In this document: piece by piece, positions 44,156 through 53,609 of the stretch | Layout of the letters: each line of letters starts with the position of its first letter | How positions within the stretch are numbered: position 1 is the first letter of the stretch | DNA from: WHTI01 sp963826105 | GTDB taxonomy: Bacteria > Actinomycetota > CADDZG01 > WHSQ01 | Direction: 5' to 3' | NCBI GenBank assembly: GCA_963826105.1 | Contig: CAWGWA010000007.1 | Span: 62,001-126,000, forward strand | Length of the DNA: 64,000 bases | Translations under genes and position numbers: made by a program | The notes under the pieces: model-generated | The model's input: only the letters and a program-made list of their open reading frames with translations | Told to the model about the DNA's origin: nothing | Databases searched by the model: none

Positions 44156-46023
44156 TGGCGGATCGTTCCAGAAGCAATAGGGGGTCGGCCCGTCAACGGT
44201 CGGCCCCTTCTCGCGCGCGGACTCCGCGACGCCCTTCCCCTCGGTCTGCTGCGCGGCGAGGCGATCCGAACGTGCGTGGAGGACGGTCGCGCTCCCCCCG
44301 ACGCCTCAACTGGGTCATGGTTGCTTTGTTCGGCTGTTTCGCGTTGATGGCCGCGCGACTGGTCGTGCTTCAGGTGGTCCAGTTTCCGCGCTACTCGGCC
44401 ATGGCGGCGGACTACCGCGAGCGCACGATCACGTTGCCGGCGGTACGTGGGTCGATCTTCGACCGGGACGGGCACTCCCTTGCGGTGACGGTCGACCTTC
44501 AAGTGGTCATCGCCGACCCGATGCAAGTAACGGACGTACCGAAGACGGCCAGGGAACTCGCAGGTGTGCTCGAGATGAAACCGCGGAAAGTGGCCCGGAT
44601 CCTCGAAGGGAGCTCGGAGGGTTCGCGCGACGTGCCCGTTGCGCACGAGCTTGATGATGCAACCGCCGACAAGGTGCGCGACTTGGAACTCGACGGGATC
44701 ACGCTTCAGGTCGAGCCCAAGCGCTTGTATCCCGGCGGCCGGCTGGCGTCGCACATCCTCGGCTTCGTCAACGACTACGGAGAGGCGCTCGGAGGCATCG
44801 AGACCGAGTTTGACAACATCCTCAAGGGAAAGCCGGGCAAGATCATCCAGGAGCAGGATCCACATGAGCGAGCCCTCCCGCAGGTCGGCTACACGGAGAT
44901 CCCCGCGGTGCCGGGACGGTCGCTATTCCTGACCATAGACAAAGAGATCCAGTACTTCACCGAGCAGACCCTCGCTGCCGCGGCCAAGCAGTACCACGCC
45001 GAATCGGGAACCGCGATCGTGATGCGCGTGCGGACCGGCGAGATCCTCGCGATGGCGAACGTCCCCGATTTCGACCCGAACAACTTCTCCGATTTCGATG
45101 ACGACGCTCGACGCAACCGGGCAGTGACGGATCAGTTCGAGCCCGGATCGGTCTTCAAGATGATCACCGCGTCGGCTGCGCTCGAGGAGAACCTCGCGAA
45201 TCCGGAGAGCGTGTACTTGGTGCCGGACGCGATCCAGGTGTCGGACCGTGTCATCAACGATTCCCACCCGCATCCAACGGAGGACATGACCTTCACCGAG
45301 GTGATCGCACAGTCATCGAACGTGGGCACGATCAAGATCGGTCTCGAGCTCGGCAAGGATCTCCTCGATAAGTGGGTCCGTCGTTTCGGCTTCGGTAAGG
45401 AGACCGGTCTGGACTTCCCCGGTGAGGGGAGCGGCACCGTGCTCGATCTCGACGAATGGTACGGATCGACCATCTCGCAGATCCCCATCGGCCAGGGAGT
45501 CGCGGTCACCCCGATCCAGCTCGTGACCGCGTACGCCACGCTCGGCAACGGCGGGATGTGGGTCGAGCCGAAGCTGGTTCACGCAACCCTCGATGCCGAT
45601 GGCGCACTCGTTCCCGCCGCTACCCCGGCGCGCCGCCGGGTGCTATCGCAGGAGGTCGCGAGCCAGGTCCTCGACATCCTCACCGAGGTGGTCGAGAACG
45701 GGACCGGGATCGAAGCCGCGGTTCCCGGGTTCCTGATCGCCGGGAAGACCGGGACTGCTCAGAAACCGGACGAGGGTGGCGGGTACGGCAACGGGTACAT
45801 CGCGTCGTTCGCCGGTGTGGCACCCGCCGATCATCCGAACATCGCGGTTCTGGTGAGTCTCGACGATCCCTCGCCGATCTGGGGCGGCTCAACCGCAGCA
45901 CCTACCTTCCAGAAGATCGTCGCATTCACTCTGCGTCAACTCGGTGTGGCCCCGACGAACAATGCCGAGAAGGACCTTCAGGAGCTGCAAGAAGGCCCCG
46001 AGGAACCGGTTGTCCACGACTAG
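44155..46023 (+). CDS. ftsI: Septal peptidoglycan transpeptidase FtsI (PBP3 type)
   Basis: 622 residues. Very basic cytoplasmic N-terminus (1-50), membrane anchor about 52-74, pedestal domain with VRGSIFDRDGHSLAV, then the transpeptidase: active Ser332 in GSVFK, SSN at 387-389, and AGKTGTAQK. No PASTA domains follow. It cross-links septal wall with FtsW. Long basic tails of this kind are common in actinobacterial FtsI. Confidence 0.95.
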   Translation: MADRSRSNRGSARQRSAPSRARTPRRPSPRSAARRGDPNVRGGRSRSPRRLNWVMVALFGCFALMAARLVVLQVVQFPRYSAMAADYRERTITLPAVRGSIFDRDGHSLAVTVDLQVVIADPMQVTDVPKTARELAGVLEMKPRKVARILEGSSEGSRDVPVAHELDDATADKVRDLELDGITLQVEPKRLYPGGRLASHILGFVNDYGEALGGIETEFDNILKGKPGKIIQEQDPHERALPQVGYTEIPAVPGRSLFLTIDKEIQYFTEQTLAAAAKQYHAESGTAIVMRVRTGEILAMANVPDFDPNNFSDFDDDARRNRAVTDQFEPGSVFKMITASAALEENLANPESVYLVPDAIQVSDRVINDSHPHPTEDMTFTEVIAQSSNVGTIKIGLELGKDLLDKWVRRFGFGKETGLDFPGEGSGTVLDLDEWYGSTISQIPIGQGVAVTPIQLVTAYATLGNGGMWVEPKLVHATLDADGALVPAATPARRRVLSQEVASQVLDILTEVVENGTGIEAAVPGFLIAGKTGTAQKPDEGGGYGNGYIASFAGVAPADHPNIAVLVSLDDPSPIWGGSTAAPTFQKIVAFTLRQLGVAPTNNAEKDLQELQEGPEEPVVHD

Positions 46024-46033
46024 GGTGGAGACC

Positions 46034-47542
46034 ATGCACGGTCAGCACAAACTGGCAGATCTCGCCGGAGCGGCAGGCGACGTCGTGTCCCGCATCGAAG
46101 GCGACGACGGGACCGTGGTCGACGGGCTGGCGTTCGATTCCCGCTCGGTCGCCCCTGGTGATCTCTTCTTCTGCATCCGGGGTCTCCTCTCCGACGGACA
46201 CGACTTCGCTCCCGCGGCGGTGGATTCGGGGGCGATCGCGCTGTGCGTCGAACGCGACCTGGGACTCGGGGTACCTGAGGTGGTCGTCTCCGACGCGCGC
46301 GTCGCCATGGCGCGGGTCTCGGCCGCGTTCTTCTCGCACCCGGCCGATCAGATGACCATGCTCGGTATTACGGGTACCAATGGGAAGACCACGACCGCAT
46401 TCCTTCTCGAGTCGATCCTCGCTGCGGCCGGCCGGAGCCCCGGGCTGATCGGCACGATCCTGACTAGGGTCGGAGATCACGTGAGTCCGGGGGTCCGAAC
46501 GACGCCGGAGTCACTCGACCTGCAGAAGCTGCTGGCGGAGATGCACGCTCAGGGAGCGGACTCCATCGCGATGGAGGTCACGTCGCACGCACTTGCCATG
46601 GATCGGGTCGAAGGGGTCAGATTCACTGCTGCAGCGTTCACGAACCTGTCCCAGGACCACCTCGATTTCCACCAGGACATGGAGGACTACTTCAAGGCCA
46701 AGGCCCGGTTGTTCACCCCCGACCATCTGATCGCCGGTGCGACCAACCTCGACGATCCCTACGGGCGGCGGCTGCTGGAGTCCTCGGAGGTCCCTTGTAT
46801 CGGCTTCGGGTTCGCACTCGATGCTCGGGTCCGGGCCGAGAACGTGACCCTGGGACAGCGGGGGAGCGAGTTCATCATCGTCGTCGAGGACGTGAACGGG
46901 ATCACCGAGAAGATCCCGGTGTCGACCGGGCTGGTTGGTTCCTTCAACGTCTCTAACTGTCTCGCGGCCGCGGCTACCGCGCTCCTTGCCGGGATCGAGC
47001 CGGATGCGATCCACCGAGGCTTGCAGTCGCCGACGGCGATCCCGGGCCGGTTCGAGTCGATCGACTTGGGACAACCGTTCGGCGTCGTGGTCGATTACGC
47101 ACACACCCCGGATTCGCTCGACAACGTTCTGCGCGTGGCCCGCGGACTGGTTCGTGATGGAGGTCGTCTGATCGTTGCCTTCGGTTGCGGAGGAGATCGA
47201 GATCGACAGAAGCGCCCCCTGATGGGGATCGCCGCCGCCCGCCTTGCCGACTACGTCGTGGTGACATCGGACAACCCGCGCAGCGAGGATCCGGGCGCGA
47301 TCCTGGAAGAGATCCTCAAGGGGGTGATCAGCGAGCGCGCCGGTGGAGCCGACGCCGCGCTTGTGGATCGCAGAGAGGCGATCGTTCACGTCCTCGGCGA
47401 GGCGAGGGACGGTGACGTGGTCGTCATCGCAGGGAAGGGACACGAGACTGGGCAGCAGTTCGCCGACGTGACGATCCCGTTCGACGACCGTGAGGTCGCT
47501 CGCGAGGTCCTGGTCGAGCGTGGACGGGGGACCGGCGCATGA
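46034..47542 (+). CDS. murE: UDP-MurNAc-tripeptide synthetase MurE
   Basis: 502 residues; adds the third stem-peptide residue. Motifs: DSRSVAPGDLFFCIRG (N-domain), GITGTNGKTTTAFLLE (ATP loop), EVTSHALAMDRV, VVVDYAHTPDSLDNVL and SDNPRSEDP. The DNPR form indicates meso-diaminopimelate as substrate. The ATG at 46034 gives the usual N-terminus. Its end overlaps the mraY start by 4 bases (ATGA); the murF gene expected here is missing. Confidence 0.96.
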   Translation: MHGQHKLADLAGAAGDVVSRIEGDDGTVVDGLAFDSRSVAPGDLFFCIRGLLSDGHDFAPAAVDSGAIALCVERDLGLGVPEVVVSDARVAMARVSAAFFSHPADQMTMLGITGTNGKTTTAFLLESILAAAGRSPGLIGTILTRVGDHVSPGVRTTPESLDLQKLLAEMHAQGADSIAMEVTSHALAMDRVEGVRFTAAAFTNLSQDHLDFHQDMEDYFKAKARLFTPDHLIAGATNLDDPYGRRLLESSEVPCIGFGFALDARVRAENVTLGQRGSEFIIVVEDVNGITEKIPVSTGLVGSFNVSNCLAAAATALLAGIEPDAIHRGLQSPTAIPGRFESIDLGQPFGVVVDYAHTPDSLDNVLRVARGLVRDGGRLIVAFGCGGDRDRQKRPLMGIAAARLADYVVVTSDNPRSEDPGAILEEILKGVISERAGGADAALVDRREAIVHVLGEARDGDVVVIAGKGHETGQQFADVTIPFDDREVAREVLVERGRGTGA

Positions 47543-48579
47543 TCAGCATCCTTATCGCCGGGATCGTCGGCCTCGCCGTGTCGCTGTTCCTCACTCCCGT
47601 TGCGATCAAGCGGTTCAGAGCTTGGGGGTGGGGTCAGACGATCCGCGAGGAAGGTCCCAAGGCGCACTACGAGAAGAGCGGGACCCCCACCATGGGCGGG
47701 ATCGTCATCCTCGCGGCCACGGTCCTGGGCTACCTCCTCGGGCACATCGGACGCGACCCGGTTCCGTTCCGCGACAGTGGACTCGTCGCCCTGGGGGCCA
47801 CGATCGCGTTCGGGATCCTCGGATTCATCGACGACTTCATCAAGGTGCGCAAGGCTCGCAACCTCGGTCTGAGGAGTAGGGCGAAGTTCATCGGACAGGC
47901 GATCATCGCGGTGGTCCTCGCGTTCCTCGCCTCGAGTGTCGTCGACGTTGGCACCGATGTCTCGTTCTTCCGTTCGACCGCGATCGATCTCGGGATCTTC
48001 TTCTACATCTGGGTGTTCATCCTCGTTGCGGGATCGTCGAACGGAGTGAACCTCACGGATGGCCTCGACGGACTCGCCGTCGGTGCATCGGCTCAGGTTC
48101 TCGGGGCATTCGTCGTCATCGGGTTCTGGCAGTTCCGGCATCCAAGGTTCTACGACATCGGGGTAACCGGGTCCGACCCACTCGACCTGGCGATCCTCGC
48201 GGCGGCGATGTTCGGCGCGTGCGCCGGCTTCCTGTGGTGGAACACCGCGCCGGCCAAGATCTTCATGGGAGACACCGGTTCGTTGATGCTCGGCGGAGCG
48301 ATGGCGACGTTCGCGATCCTCCTCAACACACAGCTTCTGTTGCTGTTACTCGGAGGCATCTTTGCGGTTGAGACCCTGTCGGTGATGATGCAGGTCCTCT
48401 TCTACAAGACCCGCAAGCGGCGAGTGTTCCTCATGGCGCCGATCCATCATCACTTCGAGGTCGGCGGGTGGCCCGAGATCACCGTGATGGTGAGGTTCTG
48501 GATCCTCTCCGGCTTATCGGTCGCGTTCGGCCTCGGCCTCTTCTACGCCGACTTCCTCGGGAAGGGGGGATTGCCGTGA
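47539..48579 (+). CDS. mraY: Phospho-MurNAc-pentapeptide transferase MraY
   Basis: 346-residue polytopic protein, about ten membrane segments; makes lipid I from UDP-MurNAc-pentapeptide and undecaprenyl phosphate. Signatures: GTPTMGGIVILAA, GFIDDFIKVRKARNLGLRSRAKF (Asp pair), NLTDGLDGLA, and APIHHHFEVGGWPE (HHH). Coupled to murE before it and to murD after it (GTGA overlap). Confidence 0.97.
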   Translation: MISILIAGIVGLAVSLFLTPVAIKRFRAWGWGQTIREEGPKAHYEKSGTPTMGGIVILAATVLGYLLGHIGRDPVPFRDSGLVALGATIAFGILGFIDDFIKVRKARNLGLRSRAKFIGQAIIAVVLAFLASSVVDVGTDVSFFRSTAIDLGIFFYIWVFILVAGSSNGVNLTDGLDGLAVGASAQVLGAFVVIGFWQFRHPRFYDIGVTGSDPLDLAILAAAMFGACAGFLWWNTAPAKIFMGDTGSLMLGGAMATFAILLNTQLLLLLLGGIFAVETLSVMMQVLFYKTRKRRVFLMAPIHHHFEVGGWPEITVMVRFWILSGLSVAFGLGLFYADFLGKGGLP

Positions 48580-49931
48580 ACAAGGAGTCGCTCAGTGGCA
48601 GGACCGCTCTCGTGGTCGGTCTCGGCGTGAGTGGATACGCGGCCGCCGAGACGCTCCTCGAAGAGGGGGCCATCGTGCGCGTCACCGAAGCCGGGACCAC
48701 CCCCGAGATCGAGACCCGCGCAAAAGAGCTGCGAGCTAAGGGGATCGAGGTAGAAACCGGCGGACACGACCTCAGCGGGATCGATTGCGATCTGGCGATC
48801 GTGAGTCCCGGGATCCCCACGTCCTCCGCCATCATCACGGCGCTGGTGAACTTGGGGGCCGAAGTGATCGGCGAGATCGAACTTGCCTACCGGCTGGCCG
48901 ATTGCGATCTCCTTGCCGTGACCGGTACTAACGGCAAGACAACCACAACCGCTCTCCTCGCGGCGATGCTAGCGGAAGGCGGGATCACTTCGATGGCCGC
49001 CGGCAATATCGGAACCCCTGCTCTCGAGGCGGTTAGGAAGATCCCTCGGGGAGGCGCGATAGCGCTCGAGGTCTCGAGCTTCCAGCTCTCCACGATCACG
49101 AGCTTCCGTCCCGTGATCGCCGTGGTGCTCAACGTCGCCGAAGATCACACCGACTGGCACGGTTCCTTCGATGCGTACGCGGCCGACAAGGCGCGCATCA
49201 CGGAGAACCAACGACGCGACGACGTTTTCCTTACTAACGCAGAGGATGCGGTCGCCTGGAGCATGTCGAAGTCGACCAAGGCCAAGGTGGTTCCCTTCTC
49301 TGCAACACGCGCTCCGGAGGACGGCATCGGAGTCACCGCCGGTCGGATCCTGTGGAAGGGGCAAGAGATCTTCTCGGCCGAGGACACCGCATTGAGCGGC
49401 GTCGCCGGCCTCGAGGATTCGATAGCGGCTGCCGGTGCCGCGCTGGAGTACGGGGTCGATCCGCGCTCCGTCAAGCGCGCCATCAAGGGGTTCCAATCGC
49501 TGGCCCACCGTCTCGAGGTGGTCGCGGAGCTTGACGGGATCACCTACATCAACGACTCGAAGGCAACCAACCCTCATGCAACGTTGACCGCGGTGCGGGG
49601 GCTGGAGGACGTCGTGCTGATCGCCGGGGGCCGGGCCAAAGGGATCGATCTCTCGCCCCTGAAGCAGACGGTCCCTCCCGTGAGCGCGGTTATCGCGATG
49701 GGCGAGGCGGCCGCCGAGGTCGAAAGTGCCTTCTCTCCGATCGTTCCGGTCGAACGCGCAGCGTCGATGGCCGAGGCCGTTCGAGCGGCTCGCTCGCACG
49801 CGGTTCGCGGGGGAGTCGTTCTGCTGTCTCCGGGGTGCGCAAGCCTCGACATGTACGACAACTACGCCGCCCGAGGAGCCGCGTTCACGGCCGCGGTCAA
49901 GGATCTGATGACGAGATCGGAGGAGGACTGA
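48576..49931 (+). CDS. murD: UDP-MurNAc-L-alanine:D-glutamate ligase MurD
   Basis: 451 residues. N-terminal Rossmann-like ALVVGLGVSGYAAAE, ATP loop VTGTNGKTTTTALLA, EVSSFQLSTI, NVAEDHTDWHGS and INDSKATNPHA. It adds D-glutamate to the stem peptide. GTG 48576 overlaps the mraY stop; a longer frame upstream is a mraY shadow. GAAGGGGGG lies 6 bases before the start. Confidence 0.97.
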   Translation: MNKESLSGRTALVVGLGVSGYAAAETLLEEGAIVRVTEAGTTPEIETRAKELRAKGIEVETGGHDLSGIDCDLAIVSPGIPTSSAIITALVNLGAEVIGEIELAYRLADCDLLAVTGTNGKTTTTALLAAMLAEGGITSMAAGNIGTPALEAVRKIPRGGAIALEVSSFQLSTITSFRPVIAVVLNVAEDHTDWHGSFDAYAADKARITENQRRDDVFLTNAEDAVAWSMSKSTKAKVVPFSATRAPEDGIGVTAGRILWKGQEIFSAEDTALSGVAGLEDSIAAAGAALEYGVDPRSVKRAIKGFQSLAHRLEVVAELDGITYINDSKATNPHATLTAVRGLEDVVLIAGGRAKGIDLSPLKQTVPPVSAVIAMGEAAAEVESAFSPIVPVERAASMAEAVRAARSHAVRGGVVLLSPGCASLDMYDNYAARGAAFTAAVKDLMTRSEED

Positions 49932-51151
49932 TGGCGAGTCACTCGAGCGCCGTTGTACGTCGATCCGCCTCACGGTCAAAGGCTCGCGAGTCGGCGGGGG
50001 CCGGAACCCTGAGGCCCGGCCATCCCGCGGTCCTTGTGGCCGCCACCACCGGCGCACTGGTTCTGATCGGACTCCTCATGATCCTGTCGGCCAGCTCGGT
50101 CGAGTCGTTCGCTACCTACGGAACCTCATTCGTGTATTTCAAGAAGCAGCTCATATGGGCTGCTGTGGGGATCGTTGGGTTCCTGGTGTTTGCGTTCGTC
50201 GATTACCGCCGTTGGCGGAACCTCGGCTACTTGGCCTTCGCCGTCACCTTGTTCCTGTTGCTGGCGGTGATCATCCCCGGGGTCGGCGTTTCGGTCGGGG
50301 GAAGTGCCCGCTGGCTCGCCTTGGGGCCTCTGCAGTTCCAGCCGTCCGAGCTGGCGAAGCTAGCGCTGATCCTGTTCCTCGCCGACGTCTTCTCTCGCAA
50401 GCGCGAGGAGCTGTTCGACACTTTCGCGCACACGATGATGCCGTTGATCCCGGCACTTGCGATCCTGGGCCTCTTCATCATGAAGCAGCCTGACCTCGGC
50501 ACCACGATGATCCTCGGCCTGATCGGGATGGGGATGGTGTTCGTCGCAGGAGGTCCGGTCCGCTATATCGCGCCGACGATGGCGGTGGGAGGACTCCTGG
50601 CCACCGCGCTGGCGCTTGCCGAGCCCTACCGAAGGGCACGCGTGTTCACCTTCCTTCACCCGTTCCGTGATCCGTTCAACACCGGGATGCAGACGGTGCA
50701 GTCGTTGATCGCGGTGGGGTCCGGTGGATGGTTCGGAGTAGGTCTCGGAGCCAGCCGTCAGAAGTGGTCACGCATCCCGAACGCGCACACCGATTTCATC
50801 TTTGCGATCTTCGCCGAGGAGACGGGACTGTTCGGCTCGGTCCTGATGATCGGTCTCTTCGCCTTCCTTGCCTACCTCGGCGTGCGCACGGCCCACAAGG
50901 CGCCGGATAGATACGGGTTGCTGGTTGCTTCGGGGATAACGATCTGGCTGGCCCTGCAAGCGTTGATCAACATCGGAGCGGTGACTGCCTCACTACCGAT
51001 CACCGGCGTTCCTCTCCCACTGGTTTCGTTCGGCGGAACCTCGCTCCTGATCTCGCTCATCGCTATGGGCATCCTTACCAACATCGCCTACCAGGGAGCG
51101 ACCCCCACGAAGTCACGGCGAGCACCGGTCCGGTCCAAGAGGCGCCGGTGA
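49931..51151 (+). CDS. ftsW: Septal glycosyltransferase FtsW (SEDS family)
   Basis: 406 residues with ten predicted membrane segments after a basic tail (1-35). SEDS motifs: GGSARWLALGPLQFQPSELAKLALILFLAD, KQPDLGTTMI (catalytic Asp), HTDFIFAIFAEETGLFGS and LPLVSFGGTSLL. It polymerises lipid II at the septum with FtsI. AGGAGG lies in the murD end just before the ATG, which overlaps the murD stop. Confidence 0.96.
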   Translation: MASHSSAVVRRSASRSKARESAGAGTLRPGHPAVLVAATTGALVLIGLLMILSASSVESFATYGTSFVYFKKQLIWAAVGIVGFLVFAFVDYRRWRNLGYLAFAVTLFLLLAVIIPGVGVSVGGSARWLALGPLQFQPSELAKLALILFLADVFSRKREELFDTFAHTMMPLIPALAILGLFIMKQPDLGTTMILGLIGMGMVFVAGGPVRYIAPTMAVGGLLATALALAEPYRRARVFTFLHPFRDPFNTGMQTVQSLIAVGSGGWFGVGLGASRQKWSRIPNAHTDFIFAIFAEETGLFGSVLMIGLFAFLAYLGVRTAHKAPDRYGLLVASGITIWLALQALINIGAVTASLPITGVPLPLVSFGGTSLLISLIAMGILTNIAYQGATPTKSRRAPVRSKRRR

Positions 51152-52239
51152 GGATCGTGATCGCCGGAGGGGGGACGGCCGGTCACGTGAATCCGGCCAT
51201 CGCGGTCGCCGACGCACTCCGGGGCCACAACGTTTCCTTCATCGGCACCCGCACCGGAGCCGAAGCTCGCCTCGTGCCCGACGCCGGGTACCAACTCGAG
51301 ACCGTTGAGGTCGCGGGGTTCGATCGCGGAAGGAAACGGTCGATCGTTTCGGCTGGTTTCCGAGCCATCGGCGCGGTAAAGGCCTCGCGTCGCATCCTCA
51401 AAGCCGAGGCGCCCGATGTCGTGCTTGGAGTGGGTGGTTACGTGAGCCTTCCCGCATGCCTCGCGGCTAGATCGCGTCGTATCCCCATCGTTATCCACGA
51501 ACAGAACATCGTCTTCGGTCTGGCCAACAAGGTTTGCAGGAGATCGGCGGCCGCGGTCGCGGTCTCCTTCGAAGCGACCCTCCCTAAGGCCGGCCCCAAG
51601 GGTCGCTACACCGGCAATCCGGTCGCCAGGGCGTTCGTCGAAACGGACCTCGCAACCGAACGTCTACAGGCCCTCGACACCTATTCACTCGAGGACGGAC
51701 GCCGGACCCTTCTGGTGTTCGGTGGGAGTCAAGGAGCGCTCCGCATCAACGAAGCCGCCGCTGGACTAGCGGCGCTTTGGAAGGATCGCTCGGATCTTCA
51801 GGTGCTGCACATCACCGGGGCGGCTCACGGGGCTTCGGTCCGCGCCGCGGTCGGGGATGACACCGGAGCCTTGATCTACCGTCAGGTCGATTTCGTCAAC
51901 CGCATGGTCGGTGCGTATGCGGTTGCCGACCTTGCGCTGTGCCGGGGCGGCGCGACCACCGTCGCCGAGCTCGGAGTGACCGGCGTTCCGGCCCTTATCG
52001 TTCCGTACCCGCACCACCGAGACCGTCAGCAGGAGCTTCACGGAAAGGTGCTGGCAGAGGCCGGAGCCGCGATCGTCGTGGACGACGCCTCGGTGACCGC
52101 GGGGAGGATCGATGATCTCGCCGGAGTTCTTCTCTCCGATCCGGACCGCCTCATGGCCATGGGTGCAGCGGCTCGCACTATGGGGGTCCCCGATGCCGCG
52201 GATCGCCTGGCGCGGGTCGTCGAGGAGGCAGCGTCGTGA
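51148..52239 (+). CDS. murG: UDP-GlcNAc:lipid I GlcNAc transferase MurG
   Basis: 363 residues, GT-B fold. IAGGGTAGHVNPAIAVADAL is the lipid-phosphate loop; GGYVSLPACLAAR and HEQNIVFGLANKV follow; VFGGSQGALRINEA and CRGGATTVAELGVTGVPALIVPYPH bind UDP-GlcNAc. It makes lipid II on the inner membrane face. GTG start with 4-base overlap on both sides. Confidence 0.97.
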   Translation: MRIVIAGGGTAGHVNPAIAVADALRGHNVSFIGTRTGAEARLVPDAGYQLETVEVAGFDRGRKRSIVSAGFRAIGAVKASRRILKAEAPDVVLGVGGYVSLPACLAARSRRIPIVIHEQNIVFGLANKVCRRSAAAVAVSFEATLPKAGPKGRYTGNPVARAFVETDLATERLQALDTYSLEDGRRTLLVFGGSQGALRINEAAAGLAALWKDRSDLQVLHITGAAHGASVRAAVGDDTGALIYRQVDFVNRMVGAYAVADLALCRGGATTVAELGVTGVPALIVPYPHHRDRQQELHGKVLAEAGAAIVVDDASVTAGRIDDLAGVLLSDPDRLMAMGAAARTMGVPDAADRLARVVEEAAS

Positions 52240-53609
52240 GCGGATTCGGCAACGGGCGGGTCCACTTCGTCGGCATCGGCGGTGCCGGCATGTCTGCCAT
52301 AGCCAAGGTCCTCCTCGAAAGGGGGATCGAGGTTTCGGGCTCCGATCTCAAACGATCCAAGGCCATCGGCGTGCTCGAGGCGACCGGAGCGGTCGTGTCG
52401 ATCGGCCACGACGCCATCAATGTTGCGGGGGCCGGATTGGTGGTGATCTCGTCGGCCATCCCCGAGACCAACCCCGAGGTCATGGCCGCCCGCGATTCCG
52501 GGATCGAAGTCATCGCGCGCGGGCGGGCTCTTGCTCTCATTCTCGAGGGAACCGAAGCGGTGATCGTCGCCGGCACGCATGGGAAGACCACGACCACATC
52601 GATGATCGTGTCGCTCCTTCGTTCCGCGGGGCTCGATCCCACCTACCTGATCGGTGGAGGGTTGAACGACTCCGGTACGAACGCGCGTCATGGTTCGGGG
52701 CCGCTGTCGGTCGCGGAGTCGGACGAGAGCGACGGGTCCTTCCTTCTCTTGAAACCACACATCGCGGTCGTTACTAACGTCGAAGCCGATCACCTGGACC
52801 ACTGGGGGTCATTCGAGAAGATCGTTGAGGCATTCGATCGTTGGATGTCGCAGGTCGACCCGAAAGGAACCATCTGCGTACCGTCGGGGAACCAGCACCT
52901 GATCACCGTGGCGCGTTCCACCGGACGCCGCGTCCTGACCTTCGGCGACGAGGGAGACGTCACGGCGGTCGACGTTTCCTTCGACGTGCCCGGAGCGCGC
53001 TTCGATCTCACCTCGGGTGGCGAGACCAGATCTGTCGTCCTGAAGGTAAGGGGAGCGCAGATCGTCTACAACGCGCTGGCGGCGGCCTCCGCCTGTCTGG
53101 CGGCCGGGATATCGCTGGAGAACGTCGCCCACGGGCTGGAGGGATACCGGGGAGTCGAACGGCGCTTCCAGAAGCGAGGAGAGGCTGCCGGGGTCATCGT
53201 GATCGATGATTACGCTCATCATCCGACCGAGATCAAGGCGGTACTCGCCGCGACACGGCCGGGACCATGGAAACGGGTCGTAGCGCTCTTCCAGCCGCAC
53301 CGCTACTCCCGCACCCAAGCGTTCTACGGCGAGTTCGGCCGCTCGTTCTCGGGGGCCGATCGTATCGTCATCACCGACATCTATGGAGCTGGTGAGGGCC
53401 CGCGCCCCGGCGTCACCGGGAAGCTCGTGTCCGACGCGGTCGCGGAGAACCTCCCGGGTCGCTCGATCGCCTACCTCCCACATCGGAACGAGGTCCTCGA
53501 CTATCTAGCCGTCAACCTCCGCCCCGGTGACCTGGTACTGACCCTGGGGGCGGGAGATATCACCGCGTACGGCGATGACCTCCTCGGTCGCCTGAGGGGG
53601 AAGGTATGA
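52236..53609 (+). CDS. murC: UDP-MurNAc-L-alanine ligase MurC
   Basis: 457 residues. N-terminal VHFVGIGGAGMSAIAKVL, ATP loop VAGTHGKTTTTSMIVS, the AESDESDGSFLLL motif, NVEADHLDHWGS and DDYAHHPTEIKAVLAA. It starts the stem peptide with L-alanine. GTG start, overlapping murG and murB by 4 bases. Here murC and murB follow murG, as in other actinobacteria. Confidence 0.97.
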   Translation: MSGFGNGRVHFVGIGGAGMSAIAKVLLERGIEVSGSDLKRSKAIGVLEATGAVVSIGHDAINVAGAGLVVISSAIPETNPEVMAARDSGIEVIARGRALALILEGTEAVIVAGTHGKTTTTSMIVSLLRSAGLDPTYLIGGGLNDSGTNARHGSGPLSVAESDESDGSFLLLKPHIAVVTNVEADHLDHWGSFEKIVEAFDRWMSQVDPKGTICVPSGNQHLITVARSTGRRVLTFGDEGDVTAVDVSFDVPGARFDLTSGGETRSVVLKVRGAQIVYNALAAASACLAAGISLENVAHGLEGYRGVERRFQKRGEAAGVIVIDDYAHHPTEIKAVLAATRPGPWKRVVALFQPHRYSRTQAFYGEFGRSFSGADRIVITDIYGAGEGPRPGVTGKLVSDAVAENLPGRSIAYLPHRNEVLDYLAVNLRPGDLVLTLGAGDITAYGDDLLGRLRGKV

